Of a DNA stretch of 64,000 bases, positions 32,627 to 44,014 are shown piece by piece (the first letter of the stretch is position 1; the number at the start of each line of letters is the position of its first letter). The position numbers were made by a program, and so were the translations under genes. The DNA comes from Blepharisma stoltei (lineage: Eukaryota; Ciliophora; Heterotrichea; Heterotrichida; Blepharismidae): the NCBI GenBank assembly GCA_914767885.1, contig CAJZBQ010000040.1:682001-746000 (forward strand), given 5' to 3'. The notes beneath the pieces were generated by a model that saw only the letters and a program-made list of their open reading frames with translations, was not told the DNA's origin and searched no databases.

Positions 32627-33726
32627 ATTTCGACAAAATTGCACACTATTTATGAATTTGATGAAATGCACGCTATAAAAATAAATTATAATTGGCCTAC
32701 ATCTGCGCGGAGGAAATGTTTCAGGGAATGGATATCAGCGTATGGAAGATCAAAAGTAGTTTAATATTGAATCTTGCATAATATAACTAAAGAGTTGAAA
32801 GGACTTGGAATTCTGAAATATAGAAAATAATTGAATTTATTTCTTTGTCTGCTTATTTTTCTGGGTGAGGCGGAAAAAAATACACTGTATTTTTTTTCGT
32901 ACAGTTTCCCACAGTCAAATTTGACATAAAATTTTCCAAATTTTTTTGAAACGATAGGAAAAAAATACATGGAAAAGAAAAAAAAATTCGAAACCAGGGC
33001 GGAAAAAAATTCAACCCCCAAAAATGAAAAAAAACTGCATGAAAAAAATACACATAAAAAAAAATATTAAATTACTAATATTTAAAAAGAAGCAAAGAAA
33101 ATGCTTTATTAAATATGAATGACAATAGCAGTCATTGCGTTTGCTATAAATTCACATAATAGATAAAAAATAGATGCAAGAACTGTATCATATGCTTTAT
33201 AGTAAAAAGTTTTCTGTGTTTTTTTCCAAACCGCATGAAAACTACTATAAAAATTTGAAATACAGATCTTTAAGTCAAATAGAGTTAAAAATAACGAAAA
33301 ACAGTCCCAGCTTAAATCTCTCTTTAATAGCAAGATTTAAAGATAAAATGAATGCCTAAATGTTAAAGATCAGTTTAAATAAAAAAATTAAAAACAGAAG
33401 GAAAAAAAAATTCAAAATTTGTTTTTCTAAAAAAACAGCATGAAAAAAATATCAGTAAAATTTTAAACAGTCTAAATTTCGGCATGAAAAAAATACAATA
33501 TAAAAAATTTAGTAGGAAAAAAATACCTATAAAATTTATATATTTTTTTAAAATTTTTTAATTAAAAAAATCCAAAATATCTAACTCCCCCCCCCAATTA
33601 ATAGCGGATGAAATCAATGTTTTTTTCCCCTAAAAATGGATTCTTAGGTACCATTTAATAACGGAAATTTTTTTACTATAAAAAATTTTAAATTATATAA
33701 GATAATCGTTCATTATAAATTTACTA

Positions 33727-34385
33727 ATATACATAAAATGGCGGATGACTTCCGACCCATCCTCTTGAGACAGTTACCTGTGTATATCCGGGCATGGTTT
33801 TTGGAGCCAGGAATTGGCCCAGCTATGTCTTTGTACCTCAAGGCGAGAGGTCTAAGCGCAAAGATCGCTGTTTTTGTGACCAAGACACTTGGGCAGTTAT
33901 TCGTGACTCCTTTTTTCCAGCAGAGCCCAGCCTAGTGGGTGTCAGAAATGAGGCAGGGCGACATACCTGCCTAAGCTGCTTTTGTGATTTGCCCCGAATG
34001 GCGAAAGCTGTTGAGTTCTTTCTCGGGATGACTGGAAAAGAGGGGAAGGCAAATTAGACGAGAAATCGGGGTTCTCCCCAATTAAAAGGTGCCCTTCAGT
34101 GGGCAGATTTGGCGACGTACGGACAGAGTTGACGCAAGATTCAGGGCGACGAATCAAGTTGGAAATGGAGGCGGTCAGTTGGTCATCACCTCAACCGAGA
34201 AACCGGGGTTTCGGACCGGGCTTGAAGAGGCCACGCCTTAGCCACCTTACGGGGTTATATCCATAAAACGTCACGGCGGCAAAGTAGGGACTTAAAATAC
34301 ATAGCATCTTAACATAACATAACATAACATAGCATAACATAATATAACATAACATAACATAACAAAGCATAACATAAATTTACTA
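33727..34385 (+). mobile_element. SINE-like retroposon nested in element F
   Basis: Duplication ATAAATTTACTA at 33715-33726 and 34374-34385. The head is ACATAAAATGGCGGATG and the tail an (ACATA)n/AACAT microsatellite of about 75 bp (34302-34376). The body is GC-rich. Open frames in it look like translated repeat and are not called. With E and F this makes three nested insertions. Confidence 0.88.
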
Positions 34386-34449
34386 GAGCCAATGAAATAA
34401 AGATGGGAATATTTAAATAGAGCGCAAAGGTATTAAAAAATTATGAGAG

Positions 34450-34677
34450 CTAATAATATGCATCTGGCTTTCTTTTCTTTAAACCTTGATCTCCCCTTTT
34501 CAATTGATGAATGCCTTTTACTAATTCGCCGACACTTGACTTTGATATATTGAACTTGTAGGCTATATCTTCATATGAAAGACCTTCATTTTGATGATCC
34601 AGGTAGTATTGTGTAATTACTAGCTTATCACCAGCTGTTAGTCTTTTTCTCTTTCTGGTTTCTCCATTCAACTCCAT
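34450..34677 (-). CDS. Small helix-turn-helix protein encoded by element F
   Basis: 75 residues, intact from ATG to TAG. RKRKRLTAGDKLVITQYYL and LSYEDIAYKFNISKSSVGEL form a homeodomain-like HTH of the type found at the N-terminus of pogo/CENP-B and other Tc1-mariner-group transposases. No catalytic DDE domain follows. It may be a stand-alone DNA-binding protein that recognises the element's ends, or the remnant first domain of a transposase. The basic flanks would suit DNA binding or nuclear import. Confidence 0.6.
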   Translation of the reverse strand: MELNGETRKRKRLTAGDKLVITQYYLDHQNEGLSYEDIAYKFNISKSSVGELVKGIHQLKRGDQGLKKRKPDAYY

Positions 34678-35731
34678 TTTATTAGATTTAGTGCTTCTCT
34701 TTTGACTTAAAAATGCATTTTTTTTTTCAGCCGTTTATAAAAAATTTTAAATAGAAAAATATTTATAAATATCGAACTCTTTTAATAGCGGACGATTTTT
34801 TCGTCCGCTATTAATTGGGGGGGGAGTTAGAACTATCCAATAGACAATTAAAAGAAGAGTTGATCAGCTGGACTTAAGCGCAGTGTAATCGACTCCAAAC
34901 CAGAAGGAATAAAACTTAGAAATATAAATAATTAATCGTTTTATTATCAATTATTATTACTAATCACACACAGTAGAGTTTGGATAACTCATCCTTAGAT
35001 ATTTGGATTATTTTAATTAAAAAATTTTAAAAAAAATATATAAATTTTATAGGTATTTTTTTTCCTACTAAATTTTTTATATTGTATTTTTTTCATGCCG
35101 AAATTTAGACTGTTTAAAATTTTACTGATATTTTTTTCATGCTGTTTTTTTTTTTAAAAAAAAAATTTTGAATTTTTTTTTTCCTTCTGTTTATAATTTT
35201 TTTATTTAAACTGATCTTTAACATTTAGGCATTAATTTTATTCTTGAAATCTTGCTATTAAAGAGAGATTTAAGCTGGGACTGTTTTTCGTTATTTTTTA
35301 ACTCTATTTGACTTAAAGATCTGTATTTCAAATTTTTATAGTAGTTTTCATGCGGGTTTGGAAAAAAACACAGAAAACTTTTTACTATAAAGCATATGAT
35401 ACAGTTCTTGCATCTATTTTTTATCTATTATGTGAATTTATAGCAAACGCAATGACTGCTATTGTCATTCATATTTAATAAAGCATTTTCTTTGCTTCTT
35501 TTTAAATATTAGTAATTTAATATTTTTTTTTTATGTGTATTTTTTTCATGCAGATTTTTTTCATTTTTGGGGGTTGAATTTTTTTCCGCCCTGGTTTCGA
35601 ATTTTTTTTTCTTTTCCATGTATTTTTTTCCTATCGTTTCAAAAAATTGGAAAATTTTATGTCAAATTTGACTGTGGGAAACTGTACGAAAAAAATACAG
35701 TGTATTTTTTTCCGCTTCACCCTATTTTTCT

Positions 35732-36497
35732 TATTCTTTTAGGATTAGAGATAGATTTTTCCAGTGAATTTTTCATATTAAATTTTGGCTGATTTTATCA
35801 AATATTTTGATTATACTTGACTATTAGTTCTCATTCTAGAAATTTAGCCTTATTGCTTATATTTTAAATAAGAGAAATACTTTATCAAATGTGCTTTATA
35901 GAAATAAATTAATATAAATATAAAGGTGTTCATTCAGTTAGAAATTAAGTCATTTTGTAAAATATAATAATAAGATTCCATTATATAATAAACAAAATAA
36001 GAATAATTTATAAAGTTTTTTATTGGTTTTAAATTTGAAGTGATAATTCTTATATTTTTAGCAATGATAGTTGAGTGTGAAAAAATCTTGATAAGTTAAG
36101 CATAAGAGATAATGTTTCCTCTTGATATCATGTGAAAGCTTATTTAGTTGGCGCTGAGCTCTATTCACAAGTTTTGAAGACGAAATTACTAATTAATTTA
36201 TATTTTAAATCAAGTGCAAAATAAATAAAGTTAATTATATTAATTATGCACCTCAAAAGCGAAGCATAATGAGTACGTCTTGAGAGTTGGAATGCGCAAA
36301 TAGATGACTAGTATTGCATTTGGAGATAGATATAAGTTATATAGAAACTCCATTTTGTTCATCTGTTTTAGTTCATAATAAAGTAATAAAATTGCTGGAT
36401 CTTTTACTGAATTTAAATTTTTTGGCACTAATTTATATCAGAAACATGTAGAAGTTAATTGGACTTTAGTCCTCCATTTATAATTAAGAATAATTAA
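35732..36497. other. AT-rich intergenic region between element E and the AGC kinase gene
   Basis: 766 bp with no convincing coding frame. A 62-codon minus-strand frame (36240-36428) has no recognisable motif and a composition like its surroundings. No terminal repeats are seen. Confidence 0.45.
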
Positions 36498-39343
36498 ATG
36501 GGAGGCACTCCTTCTAAAGATGGGTCTCGAGATAGCTTTGAGACTTTAACTCCCCTCCGTGAGCGAACAAAAAATTTTTGTTTACTCTCAAGAGCATATT
36601 TTTTTTAAATAAATTTTATAAAAAATTTTTTGCAAAAATTAGAAAATTTAATTACAGATTTTGCTAGAAATATATAAAATATTTTTATAAAAAAATTTTA
36701 TATTAAATTTATTTTTTTTCTAACGGAGGGGGTTACTATCATCTTTTTTTCGCCCACTGAGGAAGGGATTAAGTATTTTCAAAGAAAAAGCGACCATTGA
36801 CGACTTTGAAATATTAAAATACATTGGCAAAGGCCACTTTGGAAAAGTCTATCAAGTAAGACACAAAACGACATCAAAAATATATGCGATGAAAACATTA
36901 AAAAAATCGCAAATCCAAAAGAATAATCAAATACGAAATACCAAAAACGAAAGGAATGTTTTAGCGAAATCTTCTCACCGCTTCATTGTAAAGCTCTATT
37001 ATGCATTTAAAACAGAAAAAAAGCTATATTTAGTTATAGATTACGAATTACATAAAATGGTCTGCAACGAATATTCTGCTTTCCCAGTGGCGAGATTTAT
37101 ATATATACGAAAGTTTTTTTGAGCAGTGATATACCAAAGTGTCAGATTAGCCTATAGTTTAATGTCCAGGGCTATTCCGCTAATTAGTGGCTTAACTCGA
37201 GCGATAGATATTTGCAGCAATAATAAATCACATCATTTAATCCAATCTATTATGGATTACGTCAGCGGAGGTGAGCTATTTACTCACTTAAAATCTCGAG
37301 GGCCATTTCCAGAAAGCTGGGTAAGGTTTTATGCTGCTGAAATTTTGTGTGCTTTAAATTATTTGCACATGAAAAATATTGTATATAGAGATCTAAAGCC
37401 GGAAAATATACTAGTCCAGTCTAGTGGACATATTAAATTATCTGACTTTGGGCTTTCTAAATCGAACATTGAACAGTCGAACTGCGAAACAGTTTGTGGA
37501 ACCCCAGCTTATCTATCGCCAGAGATGCTTAAATGCGAAGCATATGGGACCTCAGTAGATATTTGGGCACTTGGGATTTTATAGTCCATACCCCTATATA
37601 GATGTTTTGTTGAGCAAAATGCAATGGACGGTTAAACAACCAAGTCAGATTATATCAAATGGACTAGCTGGATTTCTATACCAGAAAAGGTTAAAAAGTG
37701 GCATACCAAAAAGTGGTTACAAATGTGAACAAAGTTGGTTAGTAAACCCGCAAATTTTTAAAATGGTTTATTATAAAAATTAATTTTAAATTAAAGATAC
37801 CTTTTAATTTACACTGATAAGTATCTTACCTATTTTTTTCCTATTTCCTATCGAATTAAATTTATTATGAAATTATAGAAAATTAGATATCGATAAGTTA
37901 ATTTTCTAATATAATTCCAGAGTCACTACAACCTTAAAGGCTATAGAAATAATTAAAGTGAGATACTTATATTTTAATTATGATTGAAAACATCTATTAA
38001 AAATTTGATCTTTGAAGTAAAATATAAAAGCCATATAAAGATAGTATTGCATCATAAGGAATTTTATGTCAATAAAAATTAAAAGCCGCTACGACCTTTA
38101 AAAGCAGTAAATAGAGCTAGCTGAGCGATGCTTTTATTGCAATTCTTATCAAAAGTCGTCTATTAAAAATTTGACTTTTTAAACTGAATAAAATACTATA
38201 TTAATGAGAGCTATTTGGGGTAGCCTCTTAGAAAGTGAAGTAATCTTAGTAATTCTTCTTATATTAATGATGGAGTCACCTAATATAAGAAATTTATGTC
38301 AATAAAAATTAAGAGTCACTACGACCTATAAAGGTAGTAAGGAGAACTAATAGAGCAATGCTTATGCTTTAGCTCTCACTGAAAGCATCTATTAAAAATT
38401 TGACTCAATACAAATCAATATTAAAGATGGAGTTACCTTATATAAGGAATTTTATGCAATAAAAATTAAGAGTCACTACGATTTACAAAGGCAGTAAAGA
38501 GAAAGGCAAAGCGATGCTTATGCTTCAATTCTCATCGAAAATCATCTACTAAAAATTTGACTTTTTGAAATTCATTTAAAAAACTACACAAAGATGTCAA
38601 TAAATTTTACAAATAATTTTTTAAATAAAAATTAAGAGTTGTTATGACTCTTTATACCTTTAGAGAGTACTATCAGGTAATGATTATGTTTCAATTGCAA
38701 TTGAAAATCTTTAATTTAAAATTAATTTTTTATAATAAAGCCATTTTAAAAATTGGAGTGTTTGGTTGTCAAGTTTGCTAAACTTGTTAACCATTTTTTC
38801 GCATGCACTTTTAACCCTTCCTGATATAGAGATCTAGCTCGTCGCTTTGATAAAGTCTGACTTGGACGTTTAGCTGTCTATTGTCATTTGTTTGGTAAAG
38901 AAATCTATATAGGCGTATGGGCTATACTTTTTGAACTGGCAGCAGGAACAACTCCATTTTATCACAAAAATCGCATTGCGATGTCTAAACGCATAATAAA
39001 CACAGAAATTGTTTATCCTTCTGATTTTTCTTATGAGTTTAAGTCTTTATTGGAAGGACTATTAAGAAAGGAGCCGAAAGAAAGGCTTAGTGCTAATGAA
39101 GTGAAAAGACATCCATTTTTTGAAAGTATTGACTGAGAAAAAGTGGAGCAAGGACTGTTGAGTCCTCCGTTTATTCCTGTGACCTTTGGAGATGCAGACA
39201 CAAGCAATTTCCGAGAAATGGAAATAGAATGTAGCCCAAACAGCCCTCAAGAATTGTTAGAAGAGCCATGTCGAAGTGAGTCGTATTCTGGGTTTTCTTT
39301 TGCTGAAGAAAGTAATAATATGAATATAAACGAATTAAAATAA
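36498..39343 (+). CDS. AGC-family protein kinase (S6K/Akt-like), split by three insertions
   Basis: Pieces 36498-36548, 36772-37045, 37262-37581 and 38927-39343 give 353 residues. MGGTPSK at the start suggests N-myristoylation. The kinase domain is complete: [32 protein letters not shown], a T-loop [13 protein letters not shown], and [19 protein letters not shown]. The C-terminus has a hydrophobic motif YSGFSFAEE like that of S6K/Akt, pointing to PDK1/TOR-type control. The three insertions are a family C MITE-IES in the N-terminus, a retroposon inside [10 protein letters not shown], and a 1.35-kb IES inside subdomain IX. All joins are in frame. One TGA is Trp; the stop is TAA. Confidence 0.9.
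36549..36771. mobile_element. Family C MITE acting as an IES in the kinase gene
   Basis: 223 bp between TA 36547-36548 and TA 36770-36771. The left end is ACTCCCCTCCGTGAGCGAAC. The right end has CGGAGGGGGTTA and then a second, worn terminal repeat (CCCACTGAGGAAGGG). Joins TTA|AGT. Confidence 0.78.
37046..37261 (+). mobile_element. Short SINE-like retroposon in the kinase domain
   Basis: 216 bp between TATAGATTACG and TATGGATTACG (GATTACG at 37039-37045 and 37255-37261). The head is TTACATAAAATGGTCTGC and the tail an AATAATAAATC-type AT stretch. The duplication contains TA, so TA-type and duplication-type excision give the same product, [10 protein letters not shown]. Confidence 0.75.
37582..38926. 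mobile_element. 1.35-kb IES with degenerate tandem repeats in the kinase gene
   Basis: Bounded by TA (37580-37581 and 38925-38926); removal gives ALGILLFELAAG. Inside, about five degenerate units of roughly 160-200 bp repeat (near 37917, 38080, 38300, 38455 and 38630). They are built around AAAAATTAAGAGTCACTACG and CTATTAAAAATTTGACTTTT. No terminal repeats or protein genes were seen. It is the longest IES in the window. Confidence 0.78.
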
Positions 39344-39672
39344 TTTCTCTGATGTATCAAATATAGTTTTATATACTTTCTCAATAATTTCCAAATGCTA
39401 TTCCTATTATCAATTCTAAAAATGAAGACAGCACATAATTGGCTGAAAAGCTTCCCCAAATTCTCAATTATGATAATTTCTTTATCTTATATCTCTTTAC
39501 TAACGCTTGGTAGAATAATTTCTGTTTTCTTCTTTAAATTGCTTTAAATTTCCTTTTCGTTAAAAAAGGGACAATTCTAGAAGCTCTAATTTAAATCCTT
39601 TAAGCTATTGAATAAAAATATTTTATCAAAAAGGTAAAAAAGCCTTTTTTCATTATTTTTTCTATCTTTTTG
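39344..39672. other. AT-rich 3' intergenic region
   Basis: 329 bp between the kinase stop and the target duplication of the next retroposon. No feature recognised. Confidence 0.45.
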
Positions 39673-39686
39673 CCTTTGATAGTATC

Positions 39687-40204
39687 ATAAGTATTAAAAT
39701 GACGTGGTGAACCAACCCATCCTCTTAACACCTGTTGCTAGGGAGACCGAGTGGCCTTTTGGAAGGGAGGATGATGTTTGGTGCTGTGCTTCCCGCCAGG
39801 CTTTACTTGGCTCAGTGGAGCTCAATGTCGGACTAGGACGACGCAACTCATTCCAAGTTAAGTTTTATACCTCTTGGAAGAAGATGGATGCTTGGAGTTA
39901 GAAAGTGAAAGCACAGAAAGGCCTTTAAGTTCAGTTGGGCAATTTCCTAATGCAATACCGGATTTGCGTCTGAGCTACAAGCTCATCTTAGTTAACAGCT
40001 TGGCCAGAGAATTCATTTTTAGAATTTTCTAGAAGGGCAACTGAAGTAAGGTATGCGCATGGTGGCGAAGCCCACTAACTCTCAAATCTGCTGCGAAGTT
40101 GAGGCGACTGAGTGGCACAAAGTTGAGAATCACTCCTGCGGGTGCTACCAGGAGCTTCTCTATAATTTTAATTAATTTAAGTTAAGCTTTCCTTTGATCT
40201 CATC
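39687..40204 (+). mobile_element. SINE-like retroposon in an intergenic region
   Basis: The head AGTATTAAAATGACG is followed by a CCAACCCATCCTCTT box shared with the copy at 33727. The tail is TAATTTTAATTAATTTAAG. Flanks CCTTTGATAGTATC (39673-39686) and CCTTTGATCTCATC (40191-40204) agree at 11 of 14 positions, an aged target duplication. Confidence 0.7.
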
Positions 40205-41005
40205 TAGGAAAAGAATTTATACACTTCACTAAACATTTTTAAAAAAAGAAGGAAATAAAAGAAGGAAAATAGGCTTGCCTTATCATTTCTGATTTTTTCT
40301 TGATCCTAGCAATTTTTTAATTGATTTCTGGAAGCATTTGGTGGAAATTATAAACATTAAAAACTCCAAAAAGTTTTGCCATTTTCTTCGACAACTTTGG
40401 GTTGAACTGAGCAATCAGTAACTTATAATTAAAGATGGGACGAAATGACCGAATTCACTGATCGTCGCAAAATTCACATTGCTCCAATTAATTTTCATGT
40501 AAAACAAGCTGGGAAGTGTCCATTCGCCAGCATTTAATTTTTCATCACTTTAGTTATGCAATCAGTAAAGACCAATTTTCGCAAGTATTTTCAGATTTTG
40601 CTCTTAGGATCACATTCTTTTCGATCTGGAAAACTGTTTCTATATCATTTGATTAAAGACCGTCCAGCTTGATTTCTATCAATTTTCCAAAAATCCAGAC
40701 AAATGACGCAAAGTGTGTGGTGAAATTCCAAAAAATCCACAAAAAGGACGTAAAAATTAAAAAATCTAAAAAATATTGATCTTCTTATAACATAAAATTT
40801 GTCTGCATGCTCTTTGTGCCAATTTATAAAAAATTTCGATATTTATATAAAAACTCTTAAATTTTCAACTATCTCTCCGTTAAGGTAGAATATTTCCGAT
40901 CAATTGTCTGACTATCAAAAATGAACCATAAAATTTTGGCCTACCTAAGCATGTAGTTCAGAAATTTAGTTGCCATTTAATTGGTGATAATTATATTGAT
41001 CCAAA
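40205..41005. other. Intergenic region upstream of the proton ATPase
   Basis: 801 bp without a recognisable gene or repeat. A short frame at about 40446 (about 30 codons) has no support. The region should contain the ATPase promoter. Confidence 0.45.
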
Positions 41006-44000
41006 ATGAGTGAATACAAACAACTGAAGGACGACGTCGAGGAGGAAAAGAAAAACAATCCAAATCGATTGACTGCTCAGCAGCTTGCTGACATAAACAC
41101 TGGGGAAGAAGGCTTGAATAAGAAGGAGTGGAAGTTTCGCTTTGATCGAGATGATTCCATAATTAATTATGAAGTCTCAACTATGTAGCTTCGATCACAT
41201 ATTTTTATATCGGCAGGTTTTTTCCAACTCAGAAATGGAAAAGTAATGCTAGGAAAGCAATTCCAGGAGTGTTTTGAGCCCTAAAGGAGTCATCTCAACC
41301 GGACTCAGCTTGGCCAACGGCGTCGCAGTGCGAATGAATCCTTATGGGTTATGTGTCCTTGGTGACTGAGCTACCAATAGGCAGAAGCCATCTGCAATTA
41401 AGATAAAGATCGAGATGGTCCTAATGAGCTACCTGAGAAGAAGGTCAACCCCATTCTGAAGTTTCTATCATACTACTGGGGTCCGATGCCAGTCATGATT
41501 TGGTGTGCAATTATCATAGAAACTATTCGTCTGTCACTTATTGATGCTGTAGTCTTGCTCATCCTGCAATTTTTCAATGGCTTTGTAGGTTGGTATGAAG
41601 AAAAAAACGCAGGAAATGCAATTGAAGCTTTGAAGAAAAATCTCGCTCCCAAAGCAAAAGTAAAGAGAGAAGGGAAGTGGGAGACAATTGCTGCAAGAGA
41701 ACTTGTACAGGGAGACAGAATCAATATCAAGCTTGGTGACATCATTCCAGCTGATTCTATTTTGGGTCCAGGATATGCAGAAATCGATCAATCAGCACTG
41801 ACTGGAGAGTCTTTGGCAGTAACCAGATATGAAGGAGAAACAGTTTACCAGGGCTCTGTCTGCAAAAGAGGCGACTTGGAAGCCATTGTTATTGCCACCG
41901 GACCTCGCACTTTCTTCGGAAAGACATCAACTCTTGTAGGACAGGTTAACCAGAAAGGAAACTTTCAGAAAGTTATTCTGAAAGTCACTGGTATCCTCAT
42001 GGTTGTATCATTTGTACTTGTAGCAATCATCATGATTGTTGTTCTCACTAAAGGTAACGACTTTTTGGTCACACTTTCTATCTGTGTCGTCATCCTTGTC
42101 GCTTCAATCCCAATCGCAACACAAGTTGTCTGTACTGCCACTATGGCTGTTGGTGCTCATGCTCTTGCCCAGCGTCAAGCCATTGTTTGTAAATTAAGTT
42201 CAATAGAAGAATTGGCAGGCATGCAAATCCTATGCAGTGATAAAACTGGAACTCTAACCAAAAATGAATTGACTGTTCAACAGCCAATGCTCTTAAAGAG
42301 CTATACCATTGACGATATTTTCCTCACTGCTGGACTTGCGTGCAAAAGAGAAGTTGGGTCTCAAGACGCAATTGATAAGTGTGTAAGCGAGTATGCTATT
42401 CAGAAATGTAGGATTAGCTTCCAAGGCTACGAAGAAGAAGACTTCATCCCATTTGACCCAAAAAACAAAAGAACTGAAGCAACTGTAAGGAACACCAAAA
42501 CTGGAGAAACTTTCAAGTGTGCCAAAGGAGCTCCACAAGTGATTTTAGCTATGAGCAAAGACCCAAGCATTGAAGAAGAAATCACCAGATTTGTAGAAGA
42601 ACTTGCAGCACGTGGATATAGAACTCTTGGAGTGGCAAGAACTAACAAGGAAGGAGAATGGAACATGCTTGGACTAATTCCCCTCTATGACCCTCCAAGA
42701 GACGACACCAAGGAAACCATCCACAAAGCGTTGCAAATGGAAGTCAAAGTAAAAATGATCACTGGCGACCAAATTGCCATTGCTAAAGAAACTGCCAGAC
42801 TGCTTAACCTTGGCGACAAAATCTATAACTCTGACCTTCTCAGTGAAGATGCATCAGCCGTCCAGCGTGAATTACTAGACACATTAGTAGAGGAAGCTGA
42901 TGGTTTTGCCGAAGTTTTCCCAGAGCACAAGTTTGGAATCGTCAAAATTCTTCAAGATAAAGGCCACAGAGTTGGAATGACTGGAGATGGAGTCAATGAC
43001 GCCCCAGCACTTAAAAAAGCTGACGTAGGTATCGCTGTAGATGGCGCCACCGACGCAGCAAGGGCTGCCGCAGATATTGTCTTGACAAGTCCTGGTCTTT
43101 CTGTAATTATAGAAGCTATATATAGAGCTCGTAAGATCTTCCAAAGAATGAATAACTATTGTATTTATAGAGTCGCATGTACAGTGCAGCTCCTGTTATT
43201 CTTCTTTATCACAATGTGCTCAGTCAACCCTGATAGTGATTTCACATGCCACTATCACGATGATAAGAGCGAATGTAAGCACATTCCAAACACTTTTACG
43301 CTCCCAGTCATTGCCATTGTCCTGATTACAGTGCTCAATGATGGGACTATTGTGTCAATTGCATATGACAGAGTAACTGTCTCAAAGAAGCCAGAACGAT
43401 GGAATTTGACCTTGATGTTCTTCAATGCTGTCACCTGCGGCACCATTGCCTTGGTCTCTTCAATCATTCTGCTTTTGACTAGCTTAGACAATTTAGACTC
43501 CAGAGACCCTGATCCATTCTATAACGCTTTTAATATAAGCGTTTTCAAGTATGGAGAAGTGCTCACTGCGATTTACATGAAAGTTGCCTTGTCTGATTTC
43601 TTGACGCTCTTTGCGGCGAGAACCAATAGTTGGTTCTGGACAAGAAAGCCAGGCTATATTTTGTTGTTTGCCTTCATCTTTGCTACATTATGTGCAACCT
43701 TCTTTTCCACCTACTGGTTCTTGAACTTCAACAATGGAGACTCAGGGAATATGCCTGATATGAAGCCTATTTCTTGGAAACTTGCTGGGTTCATTTGGGG
43801 ATTTGACATCGTCTTTTTCATATTGCAGGACATAGTGAAGGTATACCAGTTGAAGTTCTTTGATTATTACTATAGCCTTAAAGGAAAAGACACTGGCTAC
43901 TCTGGAGCTGTTCTTACTGATACTTTCTTGGTCTTTACTGATGGGAAAGAAGGCAGAGGAGGAGCTAAGAGATCCATTGTTACCAGAAGGTCGATGGCAG

Positions 44001-44014
44001 CAGCAGGAGTTTAA
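41006..44014 (+). CDS. P-type plasma-membrane proton ATPase (P3A), interrupted by an insertion
   Basis: Pieces 41006-41183 and 41406-44014 give 928 residues, the usual size for P3A pumps. Present are the GDIIPAD and TGES actuator motifs, the phosphorylation site CSDKTGTLTKNE, MITGDQ and TGDGVNDAPALKKADVGIAV, with about ten membrane segments. These enzymes pump protons out of the cell using ATP. The join ACTA|AAG gives EVSTKDRDGPNELPEKK in frame, but other P3A pumps have about ten more residues here. Either the ciliate protein is shorter at this loop or the true boundary differs. The stop is TAA. Confidence 0.93.
41184..41405. mobile_element. Insertion in the proton ATPase gene (IES)
   Basis: 222 bp between TA 41182-41183 and TA 41404-41405. 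It is GC-richer than most IESs here, lacks clear inverted repeats and resembles the retroposons in composition, but no target duplication is visible. It shares GGNGTCATCTCAA with the 125-bp IES in the sorting-receptor gene. Unexcised, the frame stops at TAG 41186. Confidence 0.7.

Larger units (their letters stand above)
33584..34829. mobile_element. Family F element carrying a helix-turn-helix gene, nested in element E
   Basis: 1,246 bp bounded by TA (33582-33583 and 34828-34829), with C-tract and G-tract ends. At the left the terminal sequence occurs twice (AATTAATAGCGGA near 33596 and ATTTAATAACGGA near 33653). At the right it forms a hairpin AATAGCGGACG-ATTTTTT-CGTCCGCTATT. This is the same plan as families A, B and C. 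Unlike them it holds a protein gene (34450-34677), plus a later retroposon. Confidence 0.8.
32854..35731. mobile_element. Element E: long-inverted-repeat transposon, MULE-like
   Basis: Two arms of about 720 bp (32863-33583 and about 34997-35722) are near-perfect inverted copies, starting GGGTGAGGCGGAAAAAAATA. They are flanked by a 9-bp direct repeat TATTTTTCT (32854-32862 and 35723-35731). Very long terminal repeats with a 9-bp target duplication are the hallmark of Mutator-like elements; no transposase remains. The arms carry at least five copies of AAAAAAATAC-type boxes. Element F is inserted near the centre, and about 165 bp of original core remains at 34830-34996. Confidence 0.8.

Noticed and set aside
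33738-34057. Open frames inside the nested retroposon (starting MADDFRPILL)
   Set aside because: They overlap each other, match no family, and lie wholly within a duplication-flanked repeat whose other copies have different frames.
34302-34376. (AACAT)n array as a telomere-like or CRISPR-like repeat
   Set aside because: It is the 3' microsatellite tail of the retroposon, directly next to its target duplication; there are no spacers.
32761-35792. Phe-rich frames in the arms of element E
   Set aside because: They are translations of poly-A/T boxes, appear symmetrically in both arms, and have no protein features.
36240-36428. 62-codon minus-strand frame
   Set aside because: No motif, no conserved neighbour and base composition like intergenic DNA.
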